DNA of 64,000 nucleotides from Amphritea atlantica (lineage in GTDB: Bacteria > Pseudomonadota > Gammaproteobacteria > Pseudomonadales > Balneatricaceae). The stretch covers positions 735,001-799,000 of the forward strand of contig CP073344.1 of the NCBI GenBank assembly GCA_024397875.1. The letters run 5' to 3'. The position numbers and the translations under genes were made by a program. Shown here one piece after another: positions 8,703-17,592 of the stretch; the stretch's first letter is position 1; every line of letters starts with the position of its first letter. The notes beneath the pieces were generated by a model. It saw only the letters and a list, made by a program, of their open reading frames with translations, made no database searches and was not told the DNA's origin.

Positions 8703-10082
8703 TTATCGTTTTTTCAGGGCATCGATTAAGACATCGCGTAACAGTTCTTCAGCACTGGGGTGGTAGATGGGCATCTCCAGTACCTGATCGGCGGTCATGT
8801 GATGGGTGATGGCCAGTGCCAGTATATGTGCCAGGTGCTCAGCCTGATAACCGAGCATTTCCGCTCCAAGGATCTTGCCTGTGCGTGCGTCCAGATACAC
8901 TTGAATGCGCCCATCGACTTTATTCCAGACGATATGCCGGGGACTATCAAAAGTCAGTTCGCCAATGACAATTTCCTGCTCTTGTAACTGTCGGTATGTC
9001 TGGCCAACGATTGCTATCTGAGGGTCGGTAAAATATATCATCAGCGGCGTTTTACGTTTGCTGTCCACTGTATTCGGGTAGTTCAGTGCATTATCGGCGG
9101 CTATGCGTCCCTCATCGAAGGCCTCATGCCAGACGGGTAAAATGTCGGTTGCATCGCCGGCAATGAAAATGGGATGACCGGGGTAGGTCAGGGTTTCAGG
9201 GTCGAACGGCATATCGCCGGACAGAGTGCATTCGACACCCGCGGCCTGAAGGTTCAGGCGATCTACATTCGGTACTCTGCCAGCGGCAACCAGTACCTGG
9301 TCGAACACCTTGGTCACTTTCTCGCCATTTGCCTGTTCATACTGGATCCAGGCTCCCTGCTCATCTTCCCATGTTTTCTCTATGGTTCCGCTGGGATAGA
9401 TCTCCAGTTCTTTACTGAAGATCTGCAGGGTTTCCTGTTTCATAACCGGGTGTGTGAGACTGCCGATTGAGCCGGAGCGCCCATAGAGTGAGGTTTTAAC
9501 CCCCAGACGATGGAGTGCCTGTCCGAGTTCCAGGGCAATGACACCCAGACCGATGACCGCAACGGAGCGCGGCAGATCTGTTATCTCGAAAATTGTATCG
9601 CTGGTAAGCACCCGCGAGATAATGGGTTGGAAGACATCATCAATCGCAGGCCTTGAGCCGCAGGCAAGAATGACTTTCTTAGCTCTGACTTCGGTATCCT
9701 GGCCGACAAGGAGGTGGCCCGGACCGATAAAGGTAGCCCTGCCTTCGATCTTGTGGTGTGCCGGGATTTTCTCCACATAACTCAGGTTACGCGCTACAAA
9801 TCGATGGTCCCGCTCGCGGCGTAGTCGCTCCAGCACCTTCCGACCATCCACAGTGCCCGTTGTATTAATGCCGAAAAAACTGCTGGTTTCGATATGGTGA
9901 GCATACTCAGCAGCGGTGATCAGAAGCTTGCTCGGCATACAGCCTACCCGCGCGCAGGTGGTGCCATAGGGGCCATCCTGAATTATGACGAGGCTATCGG
10001 TCTGACGACTTATTCTGGAATAGGCCCCCAGGCCTGCGGTCCCGGCCCCGATGATTGCGTACTCAACGTCGATCTGTTTCAT
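8703..10082 (-). CDS. Dihydrolipoamide-dehydrogenase-like flavoprotein
   Basis: A 459-residue class I pyridine-nucleotide disulfide oxidoreductase. FAD motif GAGTAG at 12-17, redox disulfide CARVGC at 43-48, NAD motif GLGVIALELG, FAD motif IFIAGDAT, and C-terminal active-site HPSAEE. The frame extends 34 codons upstream to 10184, but the MKQID start at 10082 fits family N-termini and has an upstream GGAG. No pyruvate or oxoglutarate dehydrogenase genes are adjacent, so it is an orphan paralogue; lipoamide, mycothiol-like or quinone reduction are all possible. Confidence 0.85.
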   Translation of the reverse strand: MKQIDVEYAIIGAGTAGLGAYSRISRQTDSLVIIQDGPYGTTCARVGCMPSKLLITAAEYAHHIETSSFFGINTTGTVDGRKVLERLRRERDHRFVARNLSYVEKIPAHHKIEGRATFIGPGHLLVGQDTEVRAKKVILACGSRPAIDDVFQPIISRVLTSDTIFEITDLPRSVAVIGLGVIALELGQALHRLGVKTSLYGRSGSIGSLTHPVMKQETLQIFSKELEIYPSGTIEKTWEDEQGAWIQYEQANGEKVTKVFDQVLVAAGRVPNVDRLNLQAAGVECTLSGDMPFDPETLTYPGHPIFIAGDATDILPVWHEAFDEGRIAADNALNYPNTVDSKRKTPLMIYFTDPQIAIVGQTYRQLQEQEIVIGELTFDSPRHIVWNKVDGRIQVYLDARTGKILGAEMLGYQAEHLAHILALAITHHMTADQVLEMPIYHPSAEELLRDVLIDALKKR

Positions 10083-10537
10083 GCCTGGCTTGCTCCATTG
10101 ATCCCGATTACCACGCAATGGGTGAGAATGGGGGTAACTTAGGTAAGCGGGGTTGTTGATTGGTTGGCAAATAAGCCGTACCAAACCCGCAGTGGTGAAT
10201 AACGGTTAATCCTGCTCTGCTCTCAGGCCAGTTCTTTGTTGTTTGGCTACCTTGCTCAGATATCTGGAAAGTTAACCGTTATCAGTTAGAAAGCGATCTT
10301 AGCGTGATGGCGGTAGCCGGTAAAACGATGAGTTCTATCTATTTCGTTTAGATTTTGTAATGCAAGAGCATGGCATTTATTGGCCTGAGACCACTATAAA
10401 TTGATTATCACAGGTAGTACTGAATACTGGCTTGGATTAGCTATGCTAAGCGTTTCGATTAGGAAACATCGTTTTACACCGATAGGTGCTTTTCCTAAAG
10501 TGGGGCTTAACGTAATTCAGCAAAGAGACCTCTCGTT
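10083..10537. other. Intergenic promoter region, nothing else recognised
   Basis: This gap separates the divergent flavoprotein and osmC genes and must hold both promoters. I see no repeat, RNA or gene in it. Confidence 0.4.
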
Positions 10538-10987
10538 ATGTCTGTACATGAAGCAAAAATAAACTGGCAGCGAAACCTCCACCTTTCAGATCCCAGTACT
10601 TACTCGCGTAATCACCAGGTCAGTCTGAATGGCAATCAGCAACTTAATGTCTCTGCCTCAGAGGAATTTAAAGGTGATCCTGGTTGTGCGGATCCTGAAC
10701 AGATGTTGGTGAGCGCAGTCTCCAGCTGCCATATGCTGTTTTTTTTAGCGATTGCAGAGTTTCAGGGATTTTATGTTGAGTCATATGAAGACTCCCCTAA
10801 GGGATACCTTGAAAAGAACGCCAAAGGCGGCATGGAAATTACCCGCATCGTCCTTTCTCCCAGCGTGGTATTCGGAGGTGATAAACAGCCTGATCAGCAA
10901 ACAATGTCTAAAATTCATGCGAATGCACATAAAAATTGTTTTATCAGGAATTCTGTTACGGCCAGTGTTGAGATCAATCATTCTTAA
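10538..10987 (+). CDS. OsmC family peroxiredoxin-like protein
   Basis: 149 residues with the two family cysteines, Cys64 in VSSCHMLFFLAIAE and Cys134 in AHKNCFIRNS, which reduce organic hydroperoxides in OsmC/Ohr proteins. The sequence belongs to the OsmC-like side group rather than classical Ohr. Twenty-five bases separate it from the crotonase-fold gene, with which it is probably co-transcribed. Confidence 0.87.
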   Translation: MSVHEAKINWQRNLHLSDPSTYSRNHQVSLNGNQQLNVSASEEFKGDPGCADPEQMLVSAVSSCHMLFFLAIAEFQGFYVESYEDSPKGYLEKNAKGGMEITRIVLSPSVVFGGDKQPDQQTMSKIHANAHKNCFIRNSVTASVEINHS

Positions 10988-11012
10988 CTGTTGATGTTTT
11001 GTGAGGGTTTCT

Positions 11013-11813
11013 ATGAGTACTAATCAGTCAAACGAGAGTATTTTGCTGCGCAGCGATCAGAACGGTGCCGTTTATCTCTCTTTAAACCGGCCGGATAAAT
11101 TAAATACCTTGTCCGAAGCGATGCTGACTTTACTGCAAAGTGAATTAGACAATATCGCCGCCGATCCCACCGTACAGTGTGTCGTCCTGAGTGCTGAGGG
11201 ACGTGGATTTTGTGCCGGGCATGATTTGCAAGAGATGCGCAGTAATCCGACGCATAGCTACTATCAGGAACTATTTCGTCGTTGCGGTAATGTCATGCAG
11301 AGCATCGTTAATCTGCCGGTACCGGTCATTGCCAGGGTGAGTGGTATAGCCGCTGCTGCAGGCTGTCAACTGGTCGCCAGCTGTGATCTGGTGATCGCTG
11401 CCAGGTCGGCCCGGTTCGCAGTGCCGGGCATCAATGTGGGTTTGTTCTGTTCAACCCCGGCAGTCGCATTGTCACGCAATATCTCACCTAAGCGGGCATT
11501 CGACCTGCTGGTGACTGGCGATATTATTGATGCCGATACTGCGCTGGAATGGGGGCTGATCAGCACTGTGGTTGACGATACGGAGCTGGATGACGCAGTT
11601 GCGGAAAAAGTGGCGAAAATCCTTAGTAAGAGTCCTTCTGCTGTTCGGTTTGGTAAATCCATGTTCAATCCACAGAGACAGATGTCGCTCTCCGACGCCT
11701 ACGAATTTGCCGGCAATATTATGGCCGATAATATGATGAGCCCTGACGCAGGCGAAGGTATAGATGCTTTTCTTGCCAAGCGAGCGCCCATCTGGGAAAA
11801 GCCGGTTCGTTAA
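11013..11813 (+). CDS. ECHDC3-type enoyl-CoA hydratase family protein
   Basis: 266-residue crotonase-fold protein. The frame opens at GTG 11001, but ATG 11013 has GAGG six bases upstream and is preferred. The oxyanion-hole segments (GHDLQEM and IAAAAGCQLVASCDL) are present. The two catalytic glutamates of true hydratases are not: their positions hold Gln119 and Gly139. The stretch AAGCQLVASCD...NVGLFCSTP closely follows ECHDC3 proteins, which share this loss. It is therefore unlikely to be a standard enoyl-CoA hydratase or DmdD. It lies between osmC and an acyl-CoA ligase. Confidence 0.85.
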   Translation: MSTNQSNESILLRSDQNGAVYLSLNRPDKLNTLSEAMLTLLQSELDNIAADPTVQCVVLSAEGRGFCAGHDLQEMRSNPTHSYYQELFRRCGNVMQSIVNLPVPVIARVSGIAAAAGCQLVASCDLVIAARSARFAVPGINVGLFCSTPAVALSRNISPKRAFDLLVTGDIIDADTALEWGLISTVVDDTELDDAVAEKVAKILSKSPSAVRFGKSMFNPQRQMSLSDAYEFAGNIMADNMMSPDAGEGIDAFLAKRAPIWEKPVR

Positions 11814-11976
11814 GGTTTTTCATTTCAGGATAGCCCGGTTGATTCTTTAGTTTCACAGGCTTTCAACGAATTTTTGAATAGATACTGACGCCATCAGCCA
11901 AATTCTACTTGTACCAGGTAAATACTTAACTTGAAGATAAGTAGCTGATTAGTCATAAAATAAGAGTGGTAATGAA

Positions 11977-13617
11977 ATGACCGAGTTATGTGCTTTTAAT
12001 CAGGCGATGGATAAAACAACCGCTAATTATGTGGCGCTGTCGCCACTCAGCTTCATCAGGCGGGCCGCTGCTGTATATCCGGGCAGATCTGCTGTCATAT
12101 ACGACGATAAAACCTATACCTGGCGCCAAACCTATGGGCGATGCTGCCAGCTAGCTTCCCTGTTGCAGAAATTTGGTATATCCAGAGGAGATACTGTATC
12201 AGTCATGCTGCCAAATATTCCTGCGATGTATGAGGCGCATTTTGGTGTGCCCATGGTGGGGGCCGTGTTGAACGCAATCAATATTCGCCTGGATGCAGAA
12301 GCGATTGGCTTCATTCTTAATCATAGTCGCACACGGCTTTTGCTGGTGGATTCTGAGTATGCGGATGTCATTGAAAAAGCCCTTTCTCTGGTGGAAGGAC
12401 CTGCACCTATTGTCATCAACGTTTCCGACCCTGGCTATGGCGAAGGGCGGTTTATCGGCGATCTTGAATATGAAGCATTATTGGCTGAACAGCCAGAAGA
12501 CTTGGAGTGGGAACTGCCGGCAGATGAGTGGGATGCGATTGCGCTGGGATATACCTCCGGCACAACCGGTAACCCCAAAGGCGTGGTAACTCACCATCGC
12601 GGTGCTTATCTGAATGCGGTAAGCAACACACTTTCATGGAGCTTGCCATCAAAGGTGGTGTATCTGTGGACCCTGCCAATGTTTCATTGTAATGGCTGGT
12701 GCTTTCCCTGGACGCTGGCTGCGATCGGTGGAACCAGCGTCTGCTTGCGTAAAGTTGATCCGGAAAGAATTCATCAACTCATGAGACAGCATCATGTCAC
12801 TCATTACTGTGGTGCTCCTATAGTACATTCGATGATTGCCGATGCTGCGGTAACTCAGGAAACCACGATCGATCACAAGGTCTATGGGCTGATTGCAGGT
12901 GCTGCGCCGCCAGCTTCGGTTCTGGAACGGATGGAGCGACTTGGATTTGAACTGACTCATGTCTATGGTCTTACCGAGACATATGGTCCCGCTTCGGTAT
13001 GTGTTAAGCAGGATGAATGGGCCGAGTGCACACTCGAAGAGCAGGTGGTGCTTAACGGCCGGCAGGGGGTAAGCTATCCGCTGCAGGAGGAGATCACGGT
13101 GTTAGATCCCGAGACAATGCAGCCGGTACCGGCCGATGGGACAACTGTTGGTGAAATAATGTTCCGGGGCAATATTGTTATGAAGGGATATCTCCATAAC
13201 GAGGCAGCGACCCAGGAGGCATTTGCCGACGGATGGTTCCATACCGGTGATTTAGCGGTAGTGCATTCTGATGGCTACATCAAAATTACCGATCGTTCCA
13301 AAGATGTCATCATTTCGGGCGGTGAAAATATATCCTCACTGGAAGTTGAGGATATCATCCAGCGTCACCCTGAAGTTGAACTTGCCGCTGTTGTCGCTAT
13401 GCCGGATGAGAAGTGGGGCGAAGTGCCTGCGGCGTTTGTACAACTACGTCCGGGCAGCGAGCTAAGTGAAGACGCTATAATTGATTTCTGCCGCAGTAAT
13501 ATGAGTCGTTTCAAAGCGCCTAAGAGGATTGTTCTTGGTAGCCTGCCAACAACGTCAACCGGTAAAATTCAGAAATTTGCATTGCGTCAGCTACTGATAC
13601 CTGAAGCGTGTAATTAA
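11977..13617 (+). CDS. Acyl-CoA synthetase (AMP-forming, DmdB-like family)
   Basis: 546 residues of the ANL superfamily. P-loop YTSGTTGNPKG at 192-202; the adenylate motif YGLTETYGP; TGDL hinge; catalytic Lys530 in STGKIQK. LNAINIRLDA is typical of the medium-chain / methylmercaptopropionate-CoA ligase (DmdB) group, but that group also contains ligases for ordinary medium-chain acids. A second in-frame ATG at 12007 is possible. It follows the ECHDC3-like gene by 163 bases. No DmdC-type dehydrogenase is present, so a DMSP role is only suggestive. Confidence 0.85.
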   Translation: MTELCAFNQAMDKTTANYVALSPLSFIRRAAAVYPGRSAVIYDDKTYTWRQTYGRCCQLASLLQKFGISRGDTVSVMLPNIPAMYEAHFGVPMVGAVLNAINIRLDAEAIGFILNHSRTRLLLVDSEYADVIEKALSLVEGPAPIVINVSDPGYGEGRFIGDLEYEALLAEQPEDLEWELPADEWDAIALGYTSGTTGNPKGVVTHHRGAYLNAVSNTLSWSLPSKVVYLWTLPMFHCNGWCFPWTLAAIGGTSVCLRKVDPERIHQLMRQHHVTHYCGAPIVHSMIADAAVTQETTIDHKVYGLIAGAAPPASVLERMERLGFELTHVYGLTETYGPASVCVKQDEWAECTLEEQVVLNGRQGVSYPLQEEITVLDPETMQPVPADGTTVGEIMFRGNIVMKGYLHNEAATQEAFADGWFHTGDLAVVHSDGYIKITDRSKDVIISGGENISSLEVEDIIQRHPEVELAAVVAMPDEKWGEVPAAFVQLRPGSELSEDAIIDFCRSNMSRFKAPKRIVLGSLPTTSTGKIQKFALRQLLIPEACN

Positions 13618-13703
13618 CAATAGCGGGGGCGGCGAGTTGTTGCATAGCTGTCGGTAAAAGATGGTCATGGACGAGATAAGCTACTATAGTTAGCAGCCTG
13701 TTA

Positions 13704-13722
13704 AGGGTTCCTGCGGAACCCT
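13704..13722 (+). terminator. Hairpin between acyl-CoA ligase and lysR
   Basis: AGGGTTCC-TGC-GGAACCCT, a perfect eight-base stem, with a weaker outer AGCC/GGCT pairing at 13694-13732. It lacks a T tract, so it may be a Rho-assisted terminator or a regulatory structure just before the LysR gene. Confidence 0.5.
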
Positions 13723-13758
13723 GTTAATGGCTCCTGATTTTTCCAAAGGGTAGACGCT

Positions 13759-14694
13759 ATGTCACGACTCCCCCCTATGATAGCCCTCTCATATTTTGAG
13801 GTTGCCAGCCGAACCAAAAGTTTCGCTAAGGCTGCTCAGGAGCTTAATGTTACCCCGGCGGCAATCAGTCACCAGATCAAGGCGCTGGAAGCTTATCTGG
13901 GCGTCGAATTGTTTGTTCGCCACCATCGTCGGGTCAGCCTGACCCCTGCCGCACGTGCAGCGTTGCCAGAGTTGCATGAAGGCTTCAAAATATTGCAACA
14001 AGCCGTAGACAATATCCGTCTCTTTAGCGAAGAGCGGAGTGTCGTTACCGTGTGTGCAGAACCCTTGTTCGCCACGAAATGGATCGTGCCACGCTTGCAT
14101 CGTTTTTATGCTTGCTGCCCTGAAGCTGAAGTGCGATTACAGGCCAGCCTGCATACCGTAGATAAGTGTCGTAATAGTGAGTTTGAAGGCTCGCAACTAA
14201 AGCGTGCGGGGATCGATGTGTCTGTACGACTGGGTTATGGCGATTATAAGGATCTTGCACCACAGCGCTTAATGAGTCTTGATTTAGTTCCCATGTCTAC
14301 GCCAGAGCTTGTTGCCAGTCTTGAGAGTGTAGAATCATTACCCAAACAAACATTGTTATGGGACAGCACACTGTCACGTTTTAAGGAGTCCTGCGGCTGG
14401 CATGAGTGGTTTTTACAGCAGCAAGCCGAACACACTGATTCCCTGCGAGAGCTTCGTTTTGGTAACGGCCTGCTGACACTTGAAGCGGCCCTGTCTGGAC
14501 AAGGCTTTTTGCTTGGTAGTAAAGAGCTGCTGCAGGCAGAGCTGGCTTCAGAAAAACTGCAAGTAGCGATCGATCGCCCGATGCACTGTGACCAGGCATA
14601 TTATGTGGTGAGTGCGGGCTTAAATAGTGAACGGGACATTGCCCGGCAGTTTCGAGAGTGGCTGGTGGAGGAGGCGGGTTCGTCTGAGAACTGA
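13759..14694 (+). CDS. LysR family regulator, GcvA-like
   Basis: 311 residues: N-terminal winged helix-turn-helix (AAQELNVTPAAISHQIKALEAYLGVELFVR split over about 25-55) and a type 2 periplasmic-binding-like effector domain. The MxRLPPMxALxxFE start and RFKESCGWHEW segment are typical of the GcvA subgroup, which often controls one-carbon or amino-acid genes. It reads toward the methyltransferase gene, 519 bases downstream, and may regulate that cluster; this is inferred from position. Confidence 0.88.
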   Translation: MSRLPPMIALSYFEVASRTKSFAKAAQELNVTPAAISHQIKALEAYLGVELFVRHHRRVSLTPAARAALPELHEGFKILQQAVDNIRLFSEERSVVTVCAEPLFATKWIVPRLHRFYACCPEAEVRLQASLHTVDKCRNSEFEGSQLKRAGIDVSVRLGYGDYKDLAPQRLMSLDLVPMSTPELVASLESVESLPKQTLLWDSTLSRFKESCGWHEWFLQQQAEHTDSLRELRFGNGLLTLEAALSGQGFLLGSKELLQAELASEKLQVAIDRPMHCDQAYYVVSAGLNSERDIARQFREWLVEEAGSSEN

Positions 14695-15213
14695 GTTTCC
14701 CCTTTTTACACGTGAATGTTCGCCTGTCCGCAACGGACAGGCCTGAATTAAATCTTCATTTCTCCATTACCGCACCCCGATCTCTCAACCAGTGCAGAAC
14801 AGATATTCAAATGTGCTTGTTGTATGGATTCTGCCCGGATCAGGATCTGATGATGTCTGTAGTGCAGGTGGTTAATCAGGAGTAAACCTCTATTAAAGCC
14901 GGAGTCTCACCGGTTCTGAAAATGGCCTCATCCGTTGACAGACTGACTGATCGTTCAGCCCCCCTTTTTTTGATTTGATAGCGGTTTATCGACAACGATA
15001 TTAATGGTTTTTCTGCCGGTATAACGCGGTATTGTCCGCGATAGACCAAATGGACTAATGCGGACCGAAAACAAGACCGTTTATCCATTTTTGCGCCACC
15101 TGTTTAGGCCCTTCTATCTGAGAATTTCTCATATTATTTACGCTGATCAAACGATTTCAGTGCTGTGCAATTTCGCCGTATCGGACGGGATTGAACAAAA
15201 TGAGGACTAGTGA
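14695..15213 (+). other. Intergenic region upstream of the first DmdA-like gene
   Basis: No gene is credible. A nine-base hairpin GCCTGTCCG-CAA-CGGACAGGC lies at 14722-14742 just after lysR and could end its transcript. Bases 15041-15213 are duplicated upstream of the second DmdA-like gene and are described separately. Confidence 0.6.
15041..15213 (+). promoter_or_regulatory. Duplicated leader/promoter of DmdA-like gene 1
   Basis: These 173 bases match 21093-21266 closely, with the best conserved blocks TTTAGGCCCTTCTATCTGAG and CTGATCAAACGATTT. Because the similarity starts about 170 bases before the start codon and covers the whole leader, both copies should share the same control. No riboswitch family was recognised. 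Confidence 0.65.
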
Positions 15214-16362
15214 ATGGCTACACAACAAAAAGAAGAATTTGGCTTTGGAACACAAATTCGCAAATCTCCTTACTTCGATGCAACCGTGCGCTGGGGCGCT
15301 ACCGGTTTCTCGGTCTATAACCATATGTATATCCCGCGTGATTTTGGCAATCCCGAGCAGAATTTCTGGAACCTGGTCAACGATGCCATTCTGTGTGATG
15401 TTGCGGTTGAACGCCAGGTAGAAATTACCGGTCCTGATGCGGCTCAGTTCGCGCAACTACTGACACCCCGCGACTTGTCCAAGTGTGCGGTAGGGCAGTG
15501 CAAATATGTGCTGATCACCAATGCTGAGGGCGGCATTCTGAACGATCCGATCCTGCTGCGTCTTGAAGAAAACCGTTTCTGGATCTCGCTGGCAGACAGC
15601 GATATTTTGCTGTGGGCACAAGGCGTTGCGATTAACTCGGGTCTGGATGTTCAAATCCGCGAACCGGATGTTTCACCGTTGCAGCTGCAGGGGCCGAAGT
15701 CCGGTGAAATTATGAAAGCGTTGTTTGGCGACAGCATCACCGATCTGAAGTATTACTGGCTACGTGAATATGACCTGGACGGTATTCCTCTGATCATATC
15801 CCGGACCGGCTGGTCAAGCGAACTGGGCTATGAGCTTTATCTGCAGGATGGCTCGAAGGGTGATGAGCTGTGGGAAAAGATCATGGCAGCGGGTGCTCCG
15901 TTCGGTCTTCAGCCAGGTCACACATCGTCAATTCGTCGCATTGAGGGCGGTATGCTGTCCTACCATGCGGATATGGATATCAATACCAATCCGTATGAAC
16001 TGGGCCTTGATCGTCTGGTAGAGCTGGATATCGAAGCCGACTTTATCGGTAAAGCTGCTCTCAAACGTATCCGTGACGAGGGTGTCTCACGCAAACAGGT
16101 TGGCCTGGTGATTGATGGTCCGGCACTGACAGGACCTAACACCCGGTGCTGGATGCTGGAACAAGAGGGTGAGCAGGTAGGCAAGGTGACATCAGCGGTG
16201 TTCTCTCCGCGTCTGGAGCAAAACATTGCACTGGCCATGGTTAGCGCAGAGTTTGCGGCCCTTGGTACCACGTTCGACGTTGAGTTGCCTAGCGGAAAAA
16301 CAACCGCCACCGTTGTCGAAATGCCGTTCTTTGACCCGAAAAAGGCAATTGCGGCGACCTGA
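15214..16362 (+). CDS. DmdA/GcvT-family THF-dependent methyltransferase, copy 1
   Basis: 382 residues of the aminomethyltransferase fold. It follows the DMSP demethylase DmdA pattern: IRKSPYF, FSVYNHM, AVERQVEITGPDA, LLTPRDLSK, VGQCKY, NDPILLRLEENRFWISLADSD, DVSPLQLQGPKS. DmdA moves a methyl group from dimethylsulfoniopropionate to THF. Close homologues outside verified DmdA clades exist, so the onium substrate (DMSP, a betaine, or another) is open. It is followed by MetF-like, FolD and BCCT genes. Copy 2 at 21267 differs at 11 residues by my count. It is not a glycine-cleavage GcvT: gcvH and gcvP are absent. Confidence 0.85.
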   Translation: MATQQKEEFGFGTQIRKSPYFDATVRWGATGFSVYNHMYIPRDFGNPEQNFWNLVNDAILCDVAVERQVEITGPDAAQFAQLLTPRDLSKCAVGQCKYVLITNAEGGILNDPILLRLEENRFWISLADSDILLWAQGVAINSGLDVQIREPDVSPLQLQGPKSGEIMKALFGDSITDLKYYWLREYDLDGIPLIISRTGWSSELGYELYLQDGSKGDELWEKIMAAGAPFGLQPGHTSSIRRIEGGMLSYHADMDINTNPYELGLDRLVELDIEADFIGKAALKRIRDEGVSRKQVGLVIDGPALTGPNTRCWMLEQEGEQVGKVTSAVFSPRLEQNIALAMVSAEFAALGTTFDVELPSGKTTATVVEMPFFDPKKAIAAT

Positions 16363-16399
16363 TTTCTACAAACTGAAAAGCTCAAAAAATGAGCGCTTT

Positions 16400-16476
16400 C
16401 TGCAGACTATAGTTGACGATCAGATGTTGATTTGATCTATAGCTGAGAGCAAAAACTGCTTTTAAACAGTCTGCAG
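16400..16476 (+). repeat. Inverted repeat downstream of DmdA-like copy 1
   Basis: CTGCAGACT (16400-16408) and AGTCTGCAG (16468-16476) are perfect nine-base arms 59 bases apart. A smaller hairpin AAAGCTCA/TGAGCGCTTT lies just before it. It could be an RNA-processing or termination structure between the first methyltransferase and the MetF-like gene. Confidence 0.5.
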
Positions 16477-16535
16477 ATGCTCATTTATAATAAATAACAG
16501 GGTTTGACCACCCACCAGAACATAAGGGCGATTTT

Positions 16536-17465
16536 ATGGGGCTGTTATCTTTTCTTCACAAATCAACTGATGCCAGCACAGAGGTTCAGACATCCAGCTT
16601 GCTGGAGAATTTTTTAAGTGGCTATTCGATTGAGGTCATGCCTCATACCGCAGACAAAGTGGAGAGTTTCCGCGATATTCTGCCGACCGGTACACGCGTC
16701 TATATTGCGCATATCGATGGTACACCCATTGAGGATATGGTCCGCACTGCACGGCGTCTGGCTGATGAGGGTTTTCAGGTCATGCCGCATTTCCCCGCTC
16801 GCTTAATTACCGGGCATAAGGAGCTCGCTGAATGGATCGCCCGCTATCAGGGCGAGGCAGGGGTAAATCAGGCGCTCCTCCTGGGCGGCGGCCTTAACCG
16901 CCCGGTTGGTGAATTTAAAGATTCTATGCAGATGCTCGAAACGGGGCTCTTCGATGGATTCAAAAATCTGCACATTGCCGGTCACCCCGAAGGCAACCGC
17001 GATATAGATCCTGATGGTTCAGATAGAATGGTGATGCAAGCCATGAAGTGGAAAAAGGCTTTTTTTGAGCGGACGGATGCGCGCGTGGCGATTACTACTC
17101 AGTTCTGCTTTGAGTCTGCTCCGGTTATTGCATGGGCTGACAGGCTGGCAGCGGAAGGGGTTGATCTGCCTATCCATATTGGGCTGGCGGGGCCGGCGAA
17201 GCTGCACACCCTGATCAAGTATGCGCTGTCATGCGGTGTAGGTCCGAGCATGCGGGTACTGCAGCGCCGGGCAAAGGATGTGACGAAGTTGCTTCTGCCC
17301 TATGAACCAACCGAATTACTGACCGAGCTTGCCGCTCATAAGGAGCGCCATCCGGATTTCGGTATTGAGCAGGTGCATTTCTTCCCGCTTGGCGGGATAA
17401 AGAACAATGCAGTCTGGGTCTCTGAAAATGGGGGCAGTGCGGGCCGGCCAGCTTCAGCAGATTAA
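16536..17465 (+). CDS. Divergent methylenetetrahydrofolate reductase (MetF-like)
   Basis: 309 residues, TIM-barrel of the MetF family but divergent. SIEVMPHT near residue 33 is the counterpart of the catalytic-Glu SFEFFPP segment of MetF, and HIAGHPEGN and TQFCFESAP are FAD/substrate segments. Its context argues that it runs in the oxidative direction: methyl-THF made by the DmdA-like enzymes to methylene-THF, for the FolD gene next to it. AAGGGCG lies just before the ATG. A hairpin GCCCCT/AGGGGGC (17492-17508) separates it from folD. Confidence 0.82.
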   Translation: MGLLSFLHKSTDASTEVQTSSLLENFLSGYSIEVMPHTADKVESFRDILPTGTRVYIAHIDGTPIEDMVRTARRLADEGFQVMPHFPARLITGHKELAEWIARYQGEAGVNQALLLGGGLNRPVGEFKDSMQMLETGLFDGFKNLHIAGHPEGNRDIDPDGSDRMVMQAMKWKKAFFERTDARVAITTQFCFESAPVIAWADRLAAEGVDLPIHIGLAGPAKLHTLIKYALSCGVGPSMRVLQRRAKDVTKLLLPYEPTELLTELAAHKERHPDFGIEQVHFFPLGGIKNNAVWVSENGGSAGRPASAD

Positions 17466-17592
17466 CATTGTTCAATAGAGATAAGTAGTCAGCCCCTGAA
17501 GAGGGGGCACACTACATACATAACAGGAACAAATGCGCCACTTTACCGGTTTTCAATTGATTTCCGGTGTGCGCGAGACGAGAAGAAAACAC

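Noticed and set aside
11013..13617. Annotation of the crotonase and ligase as a DmdD-DmdB pair for DMSP breakdown
   Set aside because: The crotonase lacks both catalytic glutamates that DmdD needs, and no DmdC dehydrogenase is nearby; the ligase alone is not diagnostic.
15214..16362. Annotation as glycine-cleavage T protein (gcvT)
   Set aside because: The blocks TPRDLSK, NDPILLRL and WISLADSD follow DmdA rather than GcvT, and no gcvH or gcvP genes are present.
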